NCBI GenBank assembly: GCA_017893485.1
Contig: CM030366.1
Coordinates: forward strand, 183,937,947 to 184,001,946
Direction: 5' to 3'
Length of the DNA: 64,000 bases
Source of the DNA: Hemerocallis citrina
Lineage: Eukaryota > Streptophyta > Magnoliopsida > Asparagales > Asphodelaceae
Shown piece by piece: positions 29,219 through 40,551 of this stretch. Each line of letters begins with the position of its first letter. Position 1 is the first letter of the stretch. A model generated the notes under the pieces. That model was given only the letters and a program-made list of their open reading frames with translations. It had not been told where the DNA came from and searched no databases. The position numbers and the translations under genes were made by a program.

Positions 29219-32200
29219 GGGCAGGCCATTCAAAAATTGGAGACACAAATTGGTCAAATTGCTGAAGAGTTAAGTGAAAGAAAGGCAGGGGAACTTCCAT
29301 CACAAACAATACCAAATCCTAGAGGACAAGAACAGCTCAAATCTGTGACAACACTAAGAAGTGGTAAGGTAATTGACAGCAAGGTTGGAACACACGCAGA
29401 CGAATCAGACACACATCCACCAAAATCTTTGGGTTCCAACAAGGTAAGTGAAAAAGAAAGGGCAGTATTTCCACCATTCCCTCAAAGGTTAGTCAAGCAA
29501 AAGAAAGAACAACATTTACTTGATATCTTTGAAACTCTCAGAAAGGTAGAAATTAATATTCCCCTACTTGATGCTATTAAACAAATTCCTTCTTATGCCA
29601 AAATTTTGAAAGAATATTGTTCTCACAAGAGAACATTTCAGGTTAGGGAGGATGTGGCTTTGACAGAGAAAGTGAGCGCCGTATTGTTAAGGAAATTACC
29701 TCCTAAATTGAAGGACCCAGGTAGTTTTACCATTCCTTGCAGGGTTGGTGAGCACTTCTTTGAAAAGGCACTGTTAGACTTGGGGGCAAGCATCAATCTT
29801 CTTCCATACTCTGTCTACGAAAAGCTAGGATTGGGAGAACTCAAACCAACATCCATCACCTTGCAGTTAGCTGATCGCAGCATCAGGAGACCTAGAGGTA
29901 TTTTGGAAGATGTTTTAGCTCAGGTAAATGATTTCATTTTGCCTGCAGATTTTGTTGTTTTAGATATGGAGGACTCTTCAATGCCATCTTCTTTACCGAT
30001 CATTTTAGGTAGGCCCTTTATGAGTACAGCTGATATAAAAATTTGTGTTAAAAAGGGTACTATAAGTATGAAAATAAATGGAAAAAAGGTTGAGTTTAAA
30101 ATGTTTGATGCACTAAAATTACCACACGATGATCATGAATGTTATAATATTGATGTGGTACAGGAGATGGTCGATCAAACATTTCAGGTACATAGCATTG
30201 ACCCACTACAGGCCACAATTACACAGTCTCTAACACTATCTCATGTGGAACAGGTATATGATGATTGGAGGATTACAGAGACAGTACACTACCTTGAAAC
30301 TCCAAAATCATATTCAGGTAAGTTTGCACCTGTGTTTGAAAATCTTGTGTCTAATAATACTTTTGTTTCTTTTGTTACCAGGACACCAGATGTGGAGCTA
30401 AAGCCGCTACCTGAACACTTGAAGTATGCATATTTGGGTGAAAACCAGACGTTGCCTGTGATAGTCGCTGCGAACTTGAGTGCGCAGGAAGAAGAGAAGC
30501 TGCTGAGAGTATTGCGAGAACACAAGAGTGCATTAGGATGGACCATTACAGATATCAAGGGAATAAGTCCATTCAAGTGCATGCATAAAATACTTCTTGA
30601 AGACAATGCAAAACCTAGCAGGGAAGCACAGAGAAGGCTTAATCCACACATGAAGGAAGTGGTGAGAACAGAGATCCTTAAGCTACTAGATGTTGGCACC
30701 ATCTATCCAATCTCAGATAGCAAATGGGTGAGTCCTATACATGTAGTGTCTAAGAAAAGTGGAGTCACGGTGGTAAAGAATGAGGAGAATGAGCTTATCC
30801 CTACAAGGATGACTACAGGATGGAGGGTGTGCATTGACTACAGGAAACTGAATAACGAAACCAGGAAAGATCACTTCCCTCTTCCTTTTATTGATCAAAT
30901 GTTAGAAAGATTAGCAGGTATAGTCATTATTGTTTTTTAGATGGTTATAGTGGCTATAATCAAATTGCTATTGCTCCTGAAGATCAAGAAAAAACCACTT
31001 TTACATGCCCTTTTGGTACTTTTGCATACAGGAGGATGTCGTTTGGATTGTGCAACGCACCTGCTACATTCCAGAGATGCATGATTAGTATATTTTCAGA
31101 TATGGTGGAAAGGTTCATCGAGGTATTTATGGATGATTTCAGTGTTTTTGGATCTTGTTTTGATGAATGCCTTAACCATTTGCAGCTTGTGCTTAAAAGA
31201 TGTGAAGAATGCAATTTAGTACTTAATTGGGAAAAGTGTCATTTTATGGTACAACAAGGTATTGTCTTAGGACATGTGGTGTCCAAAAAGGGCATCGAGG
31301 TGGATAAGGAAAAATTGACATCATATCGAAGCTACCCCCTCCTACTACAGTCAAGGGTGTACGGAGTTTTCTTGGACATGCAGGGTTCTATAGAAGATTT
31401 ATAAAAGATTTTTCCAAAATCTCCAGACCCCTTTGTGGATTGTTAGCTAAAGATGTTGAGTTTGCATGGACAGAAGAATGCACGAATGCTTTCGTTACAT
31501 TGAAAAATCTTCTCATTTCTGCACCCATCATCATGGCACTAGATTGGAATCATCCTTTCGAGCTTATGTGTGATGCAAGTGATTATGCTTTGGGAGCTGT
31601 TTTAGGTCAGAGAATAAATAAGGTACCCCATGCTATTTACTATGCTTCTCGAACTTTAAATGATGCACAGCTTAATTATTCCACTACTGAAAAAGAAATG
31701 TTAGCTGTCATTTTTGCTGTAGAGAAGTTTAGATCATATTTGATTGGATCTAAAGTCATTGTTTTTACTGACCATGCTGCTTTGAGATATTTGTTTGCAA
31801 AAAGGGATGCTAAGCCTAGGTTGATCAGATGGGTGCTGTTGCTTCAAGAATTTGATCTTGAAATTAGAGACAAGAAGGGAAGTGATAATGTTGTTGCTGA
31901 TCACTTGTCCAGGTTACTGCATGATGAAGAGAGAATTGTGCCCCCACTAAATGAGAACTTCCCAGATGAACACTTATTTGAAATAAATATACAACTTCCA
32001 TGGTTTGCAGATATTGTCAATTATCTCACTGCTCATGTTTTTCCTCCAGGTATGACAAGTCAAGAAAGAAAAAGATTGGTGGCCATGTGCAAGCACTATT
32101 ATTGGGATGATCCTTACTTGTTCAAATTCTGCCCTGATCAAATTATAAGAAGATGTGTGGCAGAAGAAGAGCAAATGAGTATTCTACAACATTGCCACCA

Positions 32201-33294
32201 ATATGCATGTGGAGGACACTTTGGAACTAAAAAAACAGCACTTAAGGTATTACAATCTGGTTTTTATTGGCCTAATGTATTCAAAGATGCTTTTTCTTTT
32301 TTCAGGACTTGTGATAAATGCCAAAGGACAGGCAACATCTCTTCCAGAAATCAAGTGCCACTGCAAAACATCCAAGTAATCGAGCTTTTTGATGTTTGGG
32401 GAATCGATTTTATGGGTCCTTTTCCTAACTCATTTGGTTATTTATATATTCTTGTGGGTGTGGATTATGTGTCTAAATGGGTCGAGGCTGTCCCCTCAAA
32501 AACTAATGATCACAAAATTGTTGTCAAGTTTTTACAGGATAACATCTTCACCAGGTTCGGTACACCACGAGCGATAATTAGTGATGGTGGTAGCGACTTC
32601 AATAATTTTCCATTTGCTTCGTTGATGAAGAAATATGGGATTACACATAGAATGGGCACTCCATACCATCCTCAAACCAGTGGGAAAGTGGAGATTAGCA
32701 ACAGAGAAATAAAGAGCATTCTGGAAAAGACTGTAAATACAAGTAGAAGGGATTGGTCGCTGCGCTTAAATGATGCATTATGGGCATACAGAACTGCATA
32801 CAAGACGCCCATTGGCATGTCGCCATACCGTTTGGTCTTTGGAAAAGCATGTCATCTTCCAGTGGAGTTGGAACACAGCTTATTGGGCCATTAAAAAGTT
32901 CAATTTTGATATGAAACAAGCAGGTGACAAAAGAAGATTGCAGCTGAATGAGCTTGAAGAATTGAGGCACGATGCATATGAAAATGCAAAGCTATACAAA
33001 GAAAGGACCAAGATATACCATGATAAACAGCTAGCAAGGAAGGAGTTTTATGAAGGACAGAAGGTATTGATATACAACTCGAGATTACGACTCTTTCCAG
33101 GCAAGCTTATGTCACGATGGTATGGCCCGTACATTGTTACAAAGGTCTTTCCACATGGGGCGTTAGAGGTTCATCACAAAGAGAAAAATCAAACATTCAA
33201 GGTGAACGGGCATAGGGCAAAACCTTATATTGAAATGAGTTGTGAGCTGCGAGAGGAAGATATGAAGCTTCAAACTATTCAATACATTGCATGA
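29219..33294 (+). pseudogene. pol: A1 Pol: PR, RT, RNase H, integrase (Athila type), frameshifted
   Basis: The order is protease, RT, RNase H, integrase. The protease shows DLGASINLLP near 29778. RT has GWRVCIDYRKLN near 30820 and FMDDF near 31126. RNase H has [15 protein letters not shown] near 31570. Integrase has an HHCC finger at about 32190-32325, the core [10 protein letters not shown] near 32398, and the glutamate in [10 protein letters not shown] near 32680. Frameshifts are inferred near 30920 (before the LDGYSGYNQI motif), near 31335 and near 32887, each of which moves the homology to another frame. The C-terminal tail ends at 33294. Confidence 0.88.
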
Positions 33295-34254
33295 ACTCAT
33301 CAAGTCTAGCTGAAGACTAGAAACGCAGCGCTTATTGGGAGGCAACCCAATTTTCAGGGGAGTACTTACGCTCTCTCTTTATTTTTCTTTATTCAGTTCT
33401 TTATTCATTTCTTTTTATTTCTTTTCTTCAAACTAGATGGGGACACATGCCTATTTTAAAGTTTTGTTTCAAACATTGAGGACAATGTTCCATCTAAGTT
33501 TGGGGGTAGTTACTCGAATAAAAAAAAATAAAAAAATAAAAAAATAAAAAAATAAAAATCCTTCTAACAACAATGATGAGAACATGAGCTCAGTTACTAT
33601 AGGTAGAGAGTGGAGAACAAGTATTAAGTATGGTCTTTATCTTTAAAAATGTTAATAACTTATCATATGGATCATACTTGAAACTTTTATTCATGTGGTC
33701 ATGTCAATTCGACGAATTTTGAAAAGAGAATAGCAAGATTGACTGTGAGTAAACTTAAATACACAAATTGTGAGTTTTGAGCCTTATATTTTTTTTTGAG
33801 AGAGTCATACACTTGAAGATCTCAGTTGACTGCATTCTTAAGGTGAACTAGAACTTGTTTTTGCTACTTTTCGAAACTTGTTTTGATTTTTGCCTGAAAA
33901 CTTGGAAATGATTAGGCACCTAAGAATCTATCACCAAAGACAAATAGCCTACCCAACATCAATTATTCACTAGTTGCCCCTTTGAAGCCTATAAAAGCTT
34001 TCTTTTTGTAAGACACATCATCCTTAACCATGCCTAGATGAATAGGGTACCTTACCTATATCTATTGAGTTAGTAGACCAAGAATTGTAAAAGAGATGTG
34101 GCATGTCAAGGTGAGGGGTTGGAATATAAAGTAAAGTTGGAGGATTTGTCATAAGAAAAAAAATGAAAATTTGTAAATTGCTAAGTTGTGGATGGGTGAA
34201 AGGTGTTAGTAGAAATAAAGTATAGGCCTGTGATATATGGCCTCATATTGCAAC

Positions 34255-34285
<31 letters not shown>

Positions 34286-34826
34286 TAGAACAATGCAAGT
34301 TGCTCTACTAATCCTTTAGAATTTTGTATTCCTTTTCCTTCATTGTTTTAACCCGCAACCATGGCCCCATTACAACCTATATAAGACCTTTTGATCCAAG
34401 TAGTGTGCAAAATCAATGGTGTGAAGATGTAGTAGCAAGATCAAGCATATGGTTTCATCCAAGTAATGAAAATTGTCACAAGATCTAATTTGAAAATCCC
34501 ATGATAATGAGAGCTATTATTTTTTTGGGAGTCTAGGCCATGGTGAGATTTTGGAGTTGAAATATAGTTGAGCTTGCTAAACTTAATCATGATTATGTTG
34601 CAGAGGCATTGGCCACACTATTATTTGATATTCAAGTTGATTATTCTTGTGAATAAGTGATTAACATTTGAATTAAAACTTTTTAGACCTATCTTAATGC
34701 TTGTTCTAACCTTGACACCTAATGTAGCAAGTTCTCTGAGGTAAATGTTGGGAAGGTTAAGTTGTCAAGCGATGCTTGTAGTTTATTTTGCTTGAGGACA
34801 AGCAAAAGGCTATGTTTGGGGGTATT
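33295..34826 (+). other. A1 3' non-coding region and polypurine tract
   Basis: It begins with the 'gggaggcaaccca' phrase shared with A0 (33340s) and has a purine-rich site near 33496, an A-rich run near 33524-33556 and a long poly-A near 34254-34280. It ends with 'gaggacaagcaaaa' and the polypurine tract 'tttgggggtattt' at 34815-34827. No env-like ORF is present. Confidence 0.75.
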
Positions 34827-36514
34827 TGATGAATCCAATAATATCCACATTTAGGAGCAATAATCTTAATACAATTAGACATTTAAATTCTATATATGTG
34901 GTAATTTACTCTTCTTTTCTCTTTTCCAGAGGAAACAGCCTGAAAGCAACTAAACGAAGCAAAATTCAAGATTTACTCCAGACTATGAGGATGATACACA
35001 GGAAGCTGCAGAGCACAAGTCGACTGGTATTTCAAATCAGTTGACTGGCCAGAGAAGGATGAGCTCCGAAGATGCATAGTACAGTCGACTTGACTGACTG
35101 ATTTTGAATCTCCAGAAGTCACGATACAGTCGACTGATTCTAAAACCAGTCGACTGGCATTCAGCGGGATGTTAAAAGATAAAGATGGTTGAAGATTCAT
35201 CCTCATCCAAATCTGAATCAAAGTGAGCTGCCAAATCCAGGGAACAGATATGGATGATTGCAAATAACAACTTCCCAGCAAATCAAGTTAGAGACTCAGG
35301 TTTGGCAAGTAAGAAGATCGACTCAATCCATAACAGGCGCGTGAAGAGATAAGAATCTGAAGTTTAAAGATCTGCAGATAAGGAAAGAAAAACTATAAGA
35401 AGAGAGGGGGGGGAACCATACACGGAATATATCTTAATCTCTGAATCTCTGAATCATCGATCATCAACCAGCAAGCATTAATCTATTAGCATCAAAGAAG
35501 GAGATCAAGTGCACTGAAGGGCAAGATCGAGTCGACTTCGAAGCAGTCAAGTCGACTTCACGGGCTGAACATCACCAGTGTTACTTCTTCTCTTTCTAGT
35601 TTTATTTTAATTATTAGAATCGTGTATTCAAAACTGTTAGTCAATAAAAGTTTTATCATGCGCAACTAATTTCATTGTTGGGCTGATTGAAACCGTAGTC
35701 ATGTAATACTTATATTCTTTTAAACACTACTTCTATCACTTATTGATTGAACCTGGTTATCTTGATCAAAATTATAATATGAAGCAACAATTGTTAAAAA
35801 GCTCTTAGGTTCAGTCAACTGAGCGCTAGCACAGTCGACTGATCTGAAGAACCAGATATTATTAAGTTTTCTTATTATAAAACTGACTCTGTTATATGAG
35901 TACAGAGATGACCCATATCCTATGCTCATAACTTGTAACACAGGAATCTTTAGGGGTTCTTGATTTAATCAACTTGAAGGATCTAGATCTGATACCAATT
36001 TCTAGAACTTTGAGTGTTTGTTCATTCCCATTGTTCCTATGCTTTCTTCAAGTGCAATTTAGTAGATACCATGCTAAATACTTAAGGAAAGAAACGAATT
36101 AGACTAGATACCATGCCTAATTCTTGGCCTAGGGAAACATTAACTTTAAGGAGTGGATACCATGCCCTTAAAGGAACAAACATGAGTGATTAGAGTAGTG
36201 TAGAAGGTAATTTAGCATTCATGTCTATAGGTGGAAATCATGCCCAACTACTTTAATAGATATTTGTGACTCAATTTGTGATTCTACTTGATTTAGATTT
36301 TAATATTTTTATTTCCTTTCAAATAGATTTTTAGAACAAAACTTTATGATTTGCATTTTTTTTCTTGTTTTATTGATTAGTGAGTTAAGTACTACAATCT
36401 CTGTGGGATCGACCCTTGCTTTTCACTACGCTTCTATAAACGATTCGTACACTTGCGAGGTTTTAATTTGTGTCTAGTTTATCTATTTATTTAGATCATC
36501 TAGATTGCACAACA
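34827..36514 (+). repeat. A1 3' LTR
   Basis: TGATG...CAACA, 1688 bp. Compared with the 5' LTR it lacks a 22-bp segment between two palindrome copies near 35083 and differs at about 28 other positions. Confidence 0.92.
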
Positions 36515-38110
36515 ATGAGCAAGATGGAGGATCAGTATTATTTGTCGCCGAGGAAGCGGGTGAAGTTGATCGAGAATCCGGACTCGATCAAACACTGGAA
36601 GGAGAAGTATTTTCTCATCAGTGGTCCCGAGCCGTGGGGCTTCTCGACGTTGTGGAAAGATAGGGTCCCGAAGTGGGTGAAGAAAGAGCTGGTGCTCACA
36701 AGAGAGGAAGAGGAGGTGGTGGCTAAAATCCTCGGTCTTCTGACCCTCGGTTGGAAGGACATAACCGAGGAGGTCTTGTTCGGTGGGGGTCTCAGTCTGA
36801 TCGACCCCAGTACGCTCTTTTTCTTCTTCTTGCATTTCTTAGTGTTTTTTAGTGTTAGTTATTTTTTCTAACTCTTTTGCTTAGTTTCTTTTTCGTGTAC
36901 AGAGGCCCCTGGCATGGATTACAAGGCGTTGATGGCTAAGAGTCGTGCGACGAAGGACACAGACACGAGGAAGAGGAAGAGGACCACGATGGGGCCTCTT
37001 TCAGGCCGAACAGTACAAGTCCCCTCGGCCCCCTCGATAATTGTGGAGCCGGTGACCGAGGCCCCTTCGGAAACACCCGCTCAAGCCCCTCAGGTTGATG
37101 CCCCGGGTTCGTCGAGCGGGGCATTCTCTGCCAGCGCAGCTCTGGCTTTGGAGGTGTCGTCACTTACTGCCGAGGCGGAGGCCATCCTCACCGAGGAGCA
37201 CAAGCGTCTCTTCGTTCCCGACTGGAGGGTGATGAAGTTTGACGGCTTCCTCAGCGATGTGGGGATGTGCATGCAAGCGGTGAGGCACCTGCCGACCCCA
37301 AAGGACCATGCCGCGCTAAGGGCCGGCAGCGTAGGCGACGACGCCCTGAAGATAGCTCGGTCGACTATATCGGTAAGTCAGTTGATTATGGCAACCTAAA
37401 AAAAATTTTAAGTTTTTTGTTCGGTTTTAATCGTTTCTTTTCCTTCGTTTTGCTTGCAGACTCTCTGCCACTTCAGCCACCTGCTTGAGCAGTTCACTGA
37501 GCAAGAGAAGGAGATGAAGCTGGCAAACAATCGGGAGATGTCGGAGCGCTCCAAAGCGGTCAAGCTATTTGAGGCCGAGCAGCGACTCTTGGCTTCGCAT
37601 GTGGCCAAGGTGGGGGCTCTCGAGATGAAGCTCGATGAGGCACTGAAACACTCTGCAGCCGAGACTGCCAAGGTTGAGGCGTTGGAGAAAGAGAGGGCTC
37701 ACCTCGAGGACCTGGCCAAGGCCTTGAAGGCATCCGAAGAGGCGCTGAATGGCCAGGCGATGAAGGTGGCAGAGGCAGAGAAGGCGGTTCGGGATGAGTC
37801 CGAAGCCCACATGATGACAAACATGGAGGAGGCTTACGCCAGAGCACTGAAGCATGTGGCGGCCCGCATCCCCGCCTTCGACAGCTCCTCGTATTACTTC
37901 TACGATCCCGTGGAGGGTGAGGACATGATTCTTCTGGCGGAGATCGAGCCTGAGCTAGAGGGCAAAGAGGCCAAGGAGGACGTCGAGGTCGAGGTGGACG
38001 TCGAAGGAGCCCTCTTCACTGTGCCGAGCGAGGATACCTCGGAGGGCACCACAAGGTGGCCCCCTGACTTAGTCGCCTCTTCCTTTGTTGTTTTTTTTGT
38101 TTTGTTGTAA
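36515..38110 (+). pseudogene. T1 antisense gene, exon 1 3' part to exon 3 (coiled coil)
   Basis: The gene resumes at the ATGAG target duplication. Exon 1 ends at 36809 (KRVKLIENPDSIKHWKEKYF; GWKDITEEV). A 93-nt intron (36810-36902, GT...TACAG) and an 87-nt intron (37373-37459, GTAAGT...TTGCAG) can be placed, and both keep the frame. Exon 2 (36903-37372) has GMDYKALMAKS and a Pro/Ala-rich part. Exon 3 (37460-38110) is a long Ala/Glu/Lys coiled coil followed by a tyrosine-rich SSSYYFYDP and an acidic end. The base composition is GC-richer than its surroundings. It is disrupted by A1 and by an upstream indel. Confidence 0.7.
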
Positions 38111-38169
38111 CGCCGAACTGCGGACTGGCCACCGCTCATGTACTTTTTGAATTTTAATGAAACACTAAC

Positions 38170-38425
38170 TTTTTGAGACTTTGGCCAAGTGTTTGAGATT
38201 TCAAGTGTTGTGAACACCTTGTTATTGAAAATTTCGCTAAGTGTTGAAGACACCTTTCGCTCTTTGTGTTGAGAACTCAAGTGTTGTGAACACCTTGAAA
38301 ATTTTACTAAGTGTTGAAAACACCTTTTGCTCTTTGTGTTGAGAACTCAAGTGTTGTGAACACCTTGAAAATTTCGCTAAGTGTTGAAAACACCTTTTGT
38401 TCTTTGTGTTGATATGTTTTTGCTT
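38170..38425 (+). repeat. Three copies of a ~70-76-bp tandem repeat
   Basis: The phrase 'caagtgttgtgaacacctt' begins at about 38202, 38278 and 38348, and each copy continues with 'ctaagtgttgaa-acacctt'. The repeat lies between exon 3 and the next coding block, so it is in an intron or 3' UTR. 'gtgtt...aacac' arms could form small hairpins. Confidence 0.75.
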
Positions 38426-38430
38426 TTCAG

Positions 38431-39258
38431 GTCGTCGAGTCGAGTTCAGCAGCTGAAGCCTCTCGTCTTCGGGTTGACTTAAAAGCAACGAAGTTGGCCC
38501 TCTCCCACAGTCGAGTGTGTTTTCTCAAGAGCGAGTTGGAGCTAGATCATCTCAAGGTGACGCTGGCGAAGTGTCTTTCTGAGTTGAAGCAACTAAGGAA
38601 ACGAGCTCGCGAGGTTCGTCTTGAAGGTGAGGTGGAAGGCGCTATTTGATGTTACGGAGGAGAAAGGCGAACTGCTGGCCGAGGTTCACCACTTGAAGAT
38701 AGTAGACTTTTGGTGAAGGAAGAAGAGTTAGCAGCGGCGGTAGGCAAGTTGATGGCCAAGTGCGACGGGTTGACGGTGGAGGTCGATGAGTTGAAGAGGG
38801 TTACGATCGATATGAGCATCGAGGTTACTCATCTCCGTCGAATTATTGCCGACAGCTCTGGCGCCGAAGGCTCTGCTCAGCTTCCTCGCTTCAAGATAGA
38901 CATGAAGGAAGACTCTCTGAAGCAATGAATCGTCGAGCTAGAGGGGGAGGTCGCTTGCCTAAAACCCCAATCGGGACCGATCAATGTCAGGAGCACTTCG
39001 TGTACCCGGGAAGAGAGTGAGAGAGGGATTTTGTTTTACGAGCTTGCGACTCGTTCTCCTGCTGCTCGGCAAAGTCCAGGTGATGCTCAAAGTGGGGTGG
39101 TTGTCTTGTCGAGCGAAGCCTCAGCCGGCGCAACACTGAGAGACACTACTAAGCTCACTGGCTTAGGGACCTCAACGAGTACGGGATCGCAACGACAAGG
39201 TGTGCGCCATCCCTGCCTGTCTCTTAAGAGGAACATCCCCCTTCCTAAGAGTCATTAA
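38431..39258 (+). pseudogene. T1 antisense gene, downstream coding blocks
   Basis: After 'tttgcttttcag' an exon-like block starts at 38431 with a coiled-coil composition (residues such as SELELDHLKVTLAKCLSELKQ) and runs to a TGA near 38649. Two further blocks at ~38710-38928 and ~39031-39258 are open in other frames and are again coiled-coil-like, then Ser/Thr-rich. They are probably the C-terminal part of the same antisense gene, degraded or spliced. I cannot set the exact structure by eye. Confidence 0.5.
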
Positions 39259-39769
39259 AGTAGTCTTGTAATTTTAGTTTTTCGAATCTTGTAACTCGTC
39301 GTAGATAAGAGTAGCTAGTCTTGTAATTCGAGTTTCTTTGAACTTTAAACTTTTATGGAAGTGAAAGCTTGTTTTACTCCTTTGCATTTGTGTGTTGGCA
39401 TGTTCAGTGGATCCTCTGTGGTTGTAAGAGTGTTTCTGAAGGGCGGACCATTTCTAGCTCGCTTAAAAGAAAGAAGTAGAAGTGGGGTCTTGCTAAACTC
39501 TGAACTCCGAGGAATGTGACTATCTGAGGCGTCCATCTGATGATTTTGCGTGGATCTTGATGTGAAAGGCATTGTGGATCACGAGAAAATGCTATCTTAT
39601 CGTTTTATGGTCGTAGCCCAATCTGAGCCGTCTGATCAAGATCTTGCGTGAATTTTGAGAAGAAAGTTATTTTTCTCCAATACGCAGCTCGGAATGCAAT
39701 TCGCTCGGGGATGTATGTCCAAATATCCTCATCAGTTATCTAGCCAAGTGTTTTGGATTCAGAACACGT
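39259..39769. other. T1 non-coding, with one diverged copy of the upstream array
   Basis: It includes a polyadenylation-like AT region and, at 39540-39715, a unit that aligns with 24895-25065 ('gatgtgaaagg', 'gtggatcacgagaaaa', 'tttctccaatacgcagctcgg'). The antisense gene is therefore bracketed by related repeats. Confidence 0.65.
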
Positions 39770-40370
39770 CGTTTGCGTAAGTTTCAACGGTTGTGGGAGC
39801 AATTCTGAATGGCAAACCACTTCTAGCTCGCTTAAGAGCAAGCTTGCGAAGCGGAATCGAGCCAAGTTTTGAACTCCGAACGCGAAATTTGAGTAAGTTT
39901 CAACAGTTGTGGGAGCAATTCCGAATGGCGAACCACTTCTAGCTCGCTTAAGAGCGAGCTTACAAAGCGGAATCGAGCCAAGTTTTGGACTCCAAACGCA
40001 TCATTTGAGTAAGTTTCAATGGTTGTGGGAGTAGTTCTGAATGGCGAACCACTTCTAGCTCGCTTAAGAGCGAGCTAGCGAAGCAGAATCGAGCCAAGTT
40101 TGGACTCCGAACGTGTCGTTTTAGTAAGTTTCAACGGTTGTGGGAGCAGTTCCGAATGGCGAACCATTTCTAGCTCACTTAAGAGCGAGCTTGCGAAGCG
40201 GAATCGAGCCAAGTTTTGGACTCCGAACGCGTCGTTTTAGTAAGTTTCAACGGTTGTGGGAGCAGTTCCGAATGGCGAACCACTTCAAGCTCGCTTAATA
40301 GTGAGCTTGCGAAGTGGAATCGAGCCAAGTTTTGGACTCCAAACGCGTCGTTTGAGCAAGAACAATTAAA
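39770..40370. repeat. Five tandem copies of a ~116-bp unit with an 8-bp hairpin
   Basis: The phrase 'ttctagctcgctta' (or a close variant) begins at about 39821, 39937, 40053, 40168 and 40284, a regular spacing of 115-116 bp. Each unit has the arms AGCTCGCT and AGCGAGCT around TAAG. Copies differ at a few positions each. Confidence 0.88.
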
Positions 40371-40551
40371 GGTCTTAAACAGAGAGAAAAAATAATCACA
40401 AGAGAATTATGAGGGAAAAGAAGTTCTTTATTGATAACTGCTAATCGGCCGCTTCTAAGTTGCAAGTCGTTATTACAATGAGAAAATAAAGAAGCGAGAA
40501 TAAGTGAAAAGATAGGAATGGCTCGACATTTGAAGGTACTCGGAGAGGCGT

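Larger units (their letters stand above)
26093..36514 (+). mobile_element. A1: Athila-type Ty3/gypsy retrotransposon, decayed
   Basis: The 10.4-kb element has LTRs of 1709 and 1688 bp, a 5-bp target duplication ATGAG, a tRNA-Asp-type primer site, gag, pol in gypsy order (PR-RT-RH-IN) and a polypurine tract. I count roughly 28 substitutions between the LTRs (about 1.7%), so it is older than C1. Gag-pol has nonsense codons and three frameshifts. It sits inside exon 1 of the antisense gene of T1. No envelope-like ORF is seen in its 1.5-kb 3' region. Confidence 0.92.

Noticed and set aside
36500..36835. Minus-strand ORFs opposite the antisense gene of T1
   Set aside because: They are shadows of the plus-strand exon, which has the recognisable protein and splice sites.
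39770..40370. CRISPR-like array
   Set aside because: The spacing is regular but the whole 116-bp unit is repeated with few differences, so there are no unique spacers; it is an ordinary tandem repeat in a plant element.
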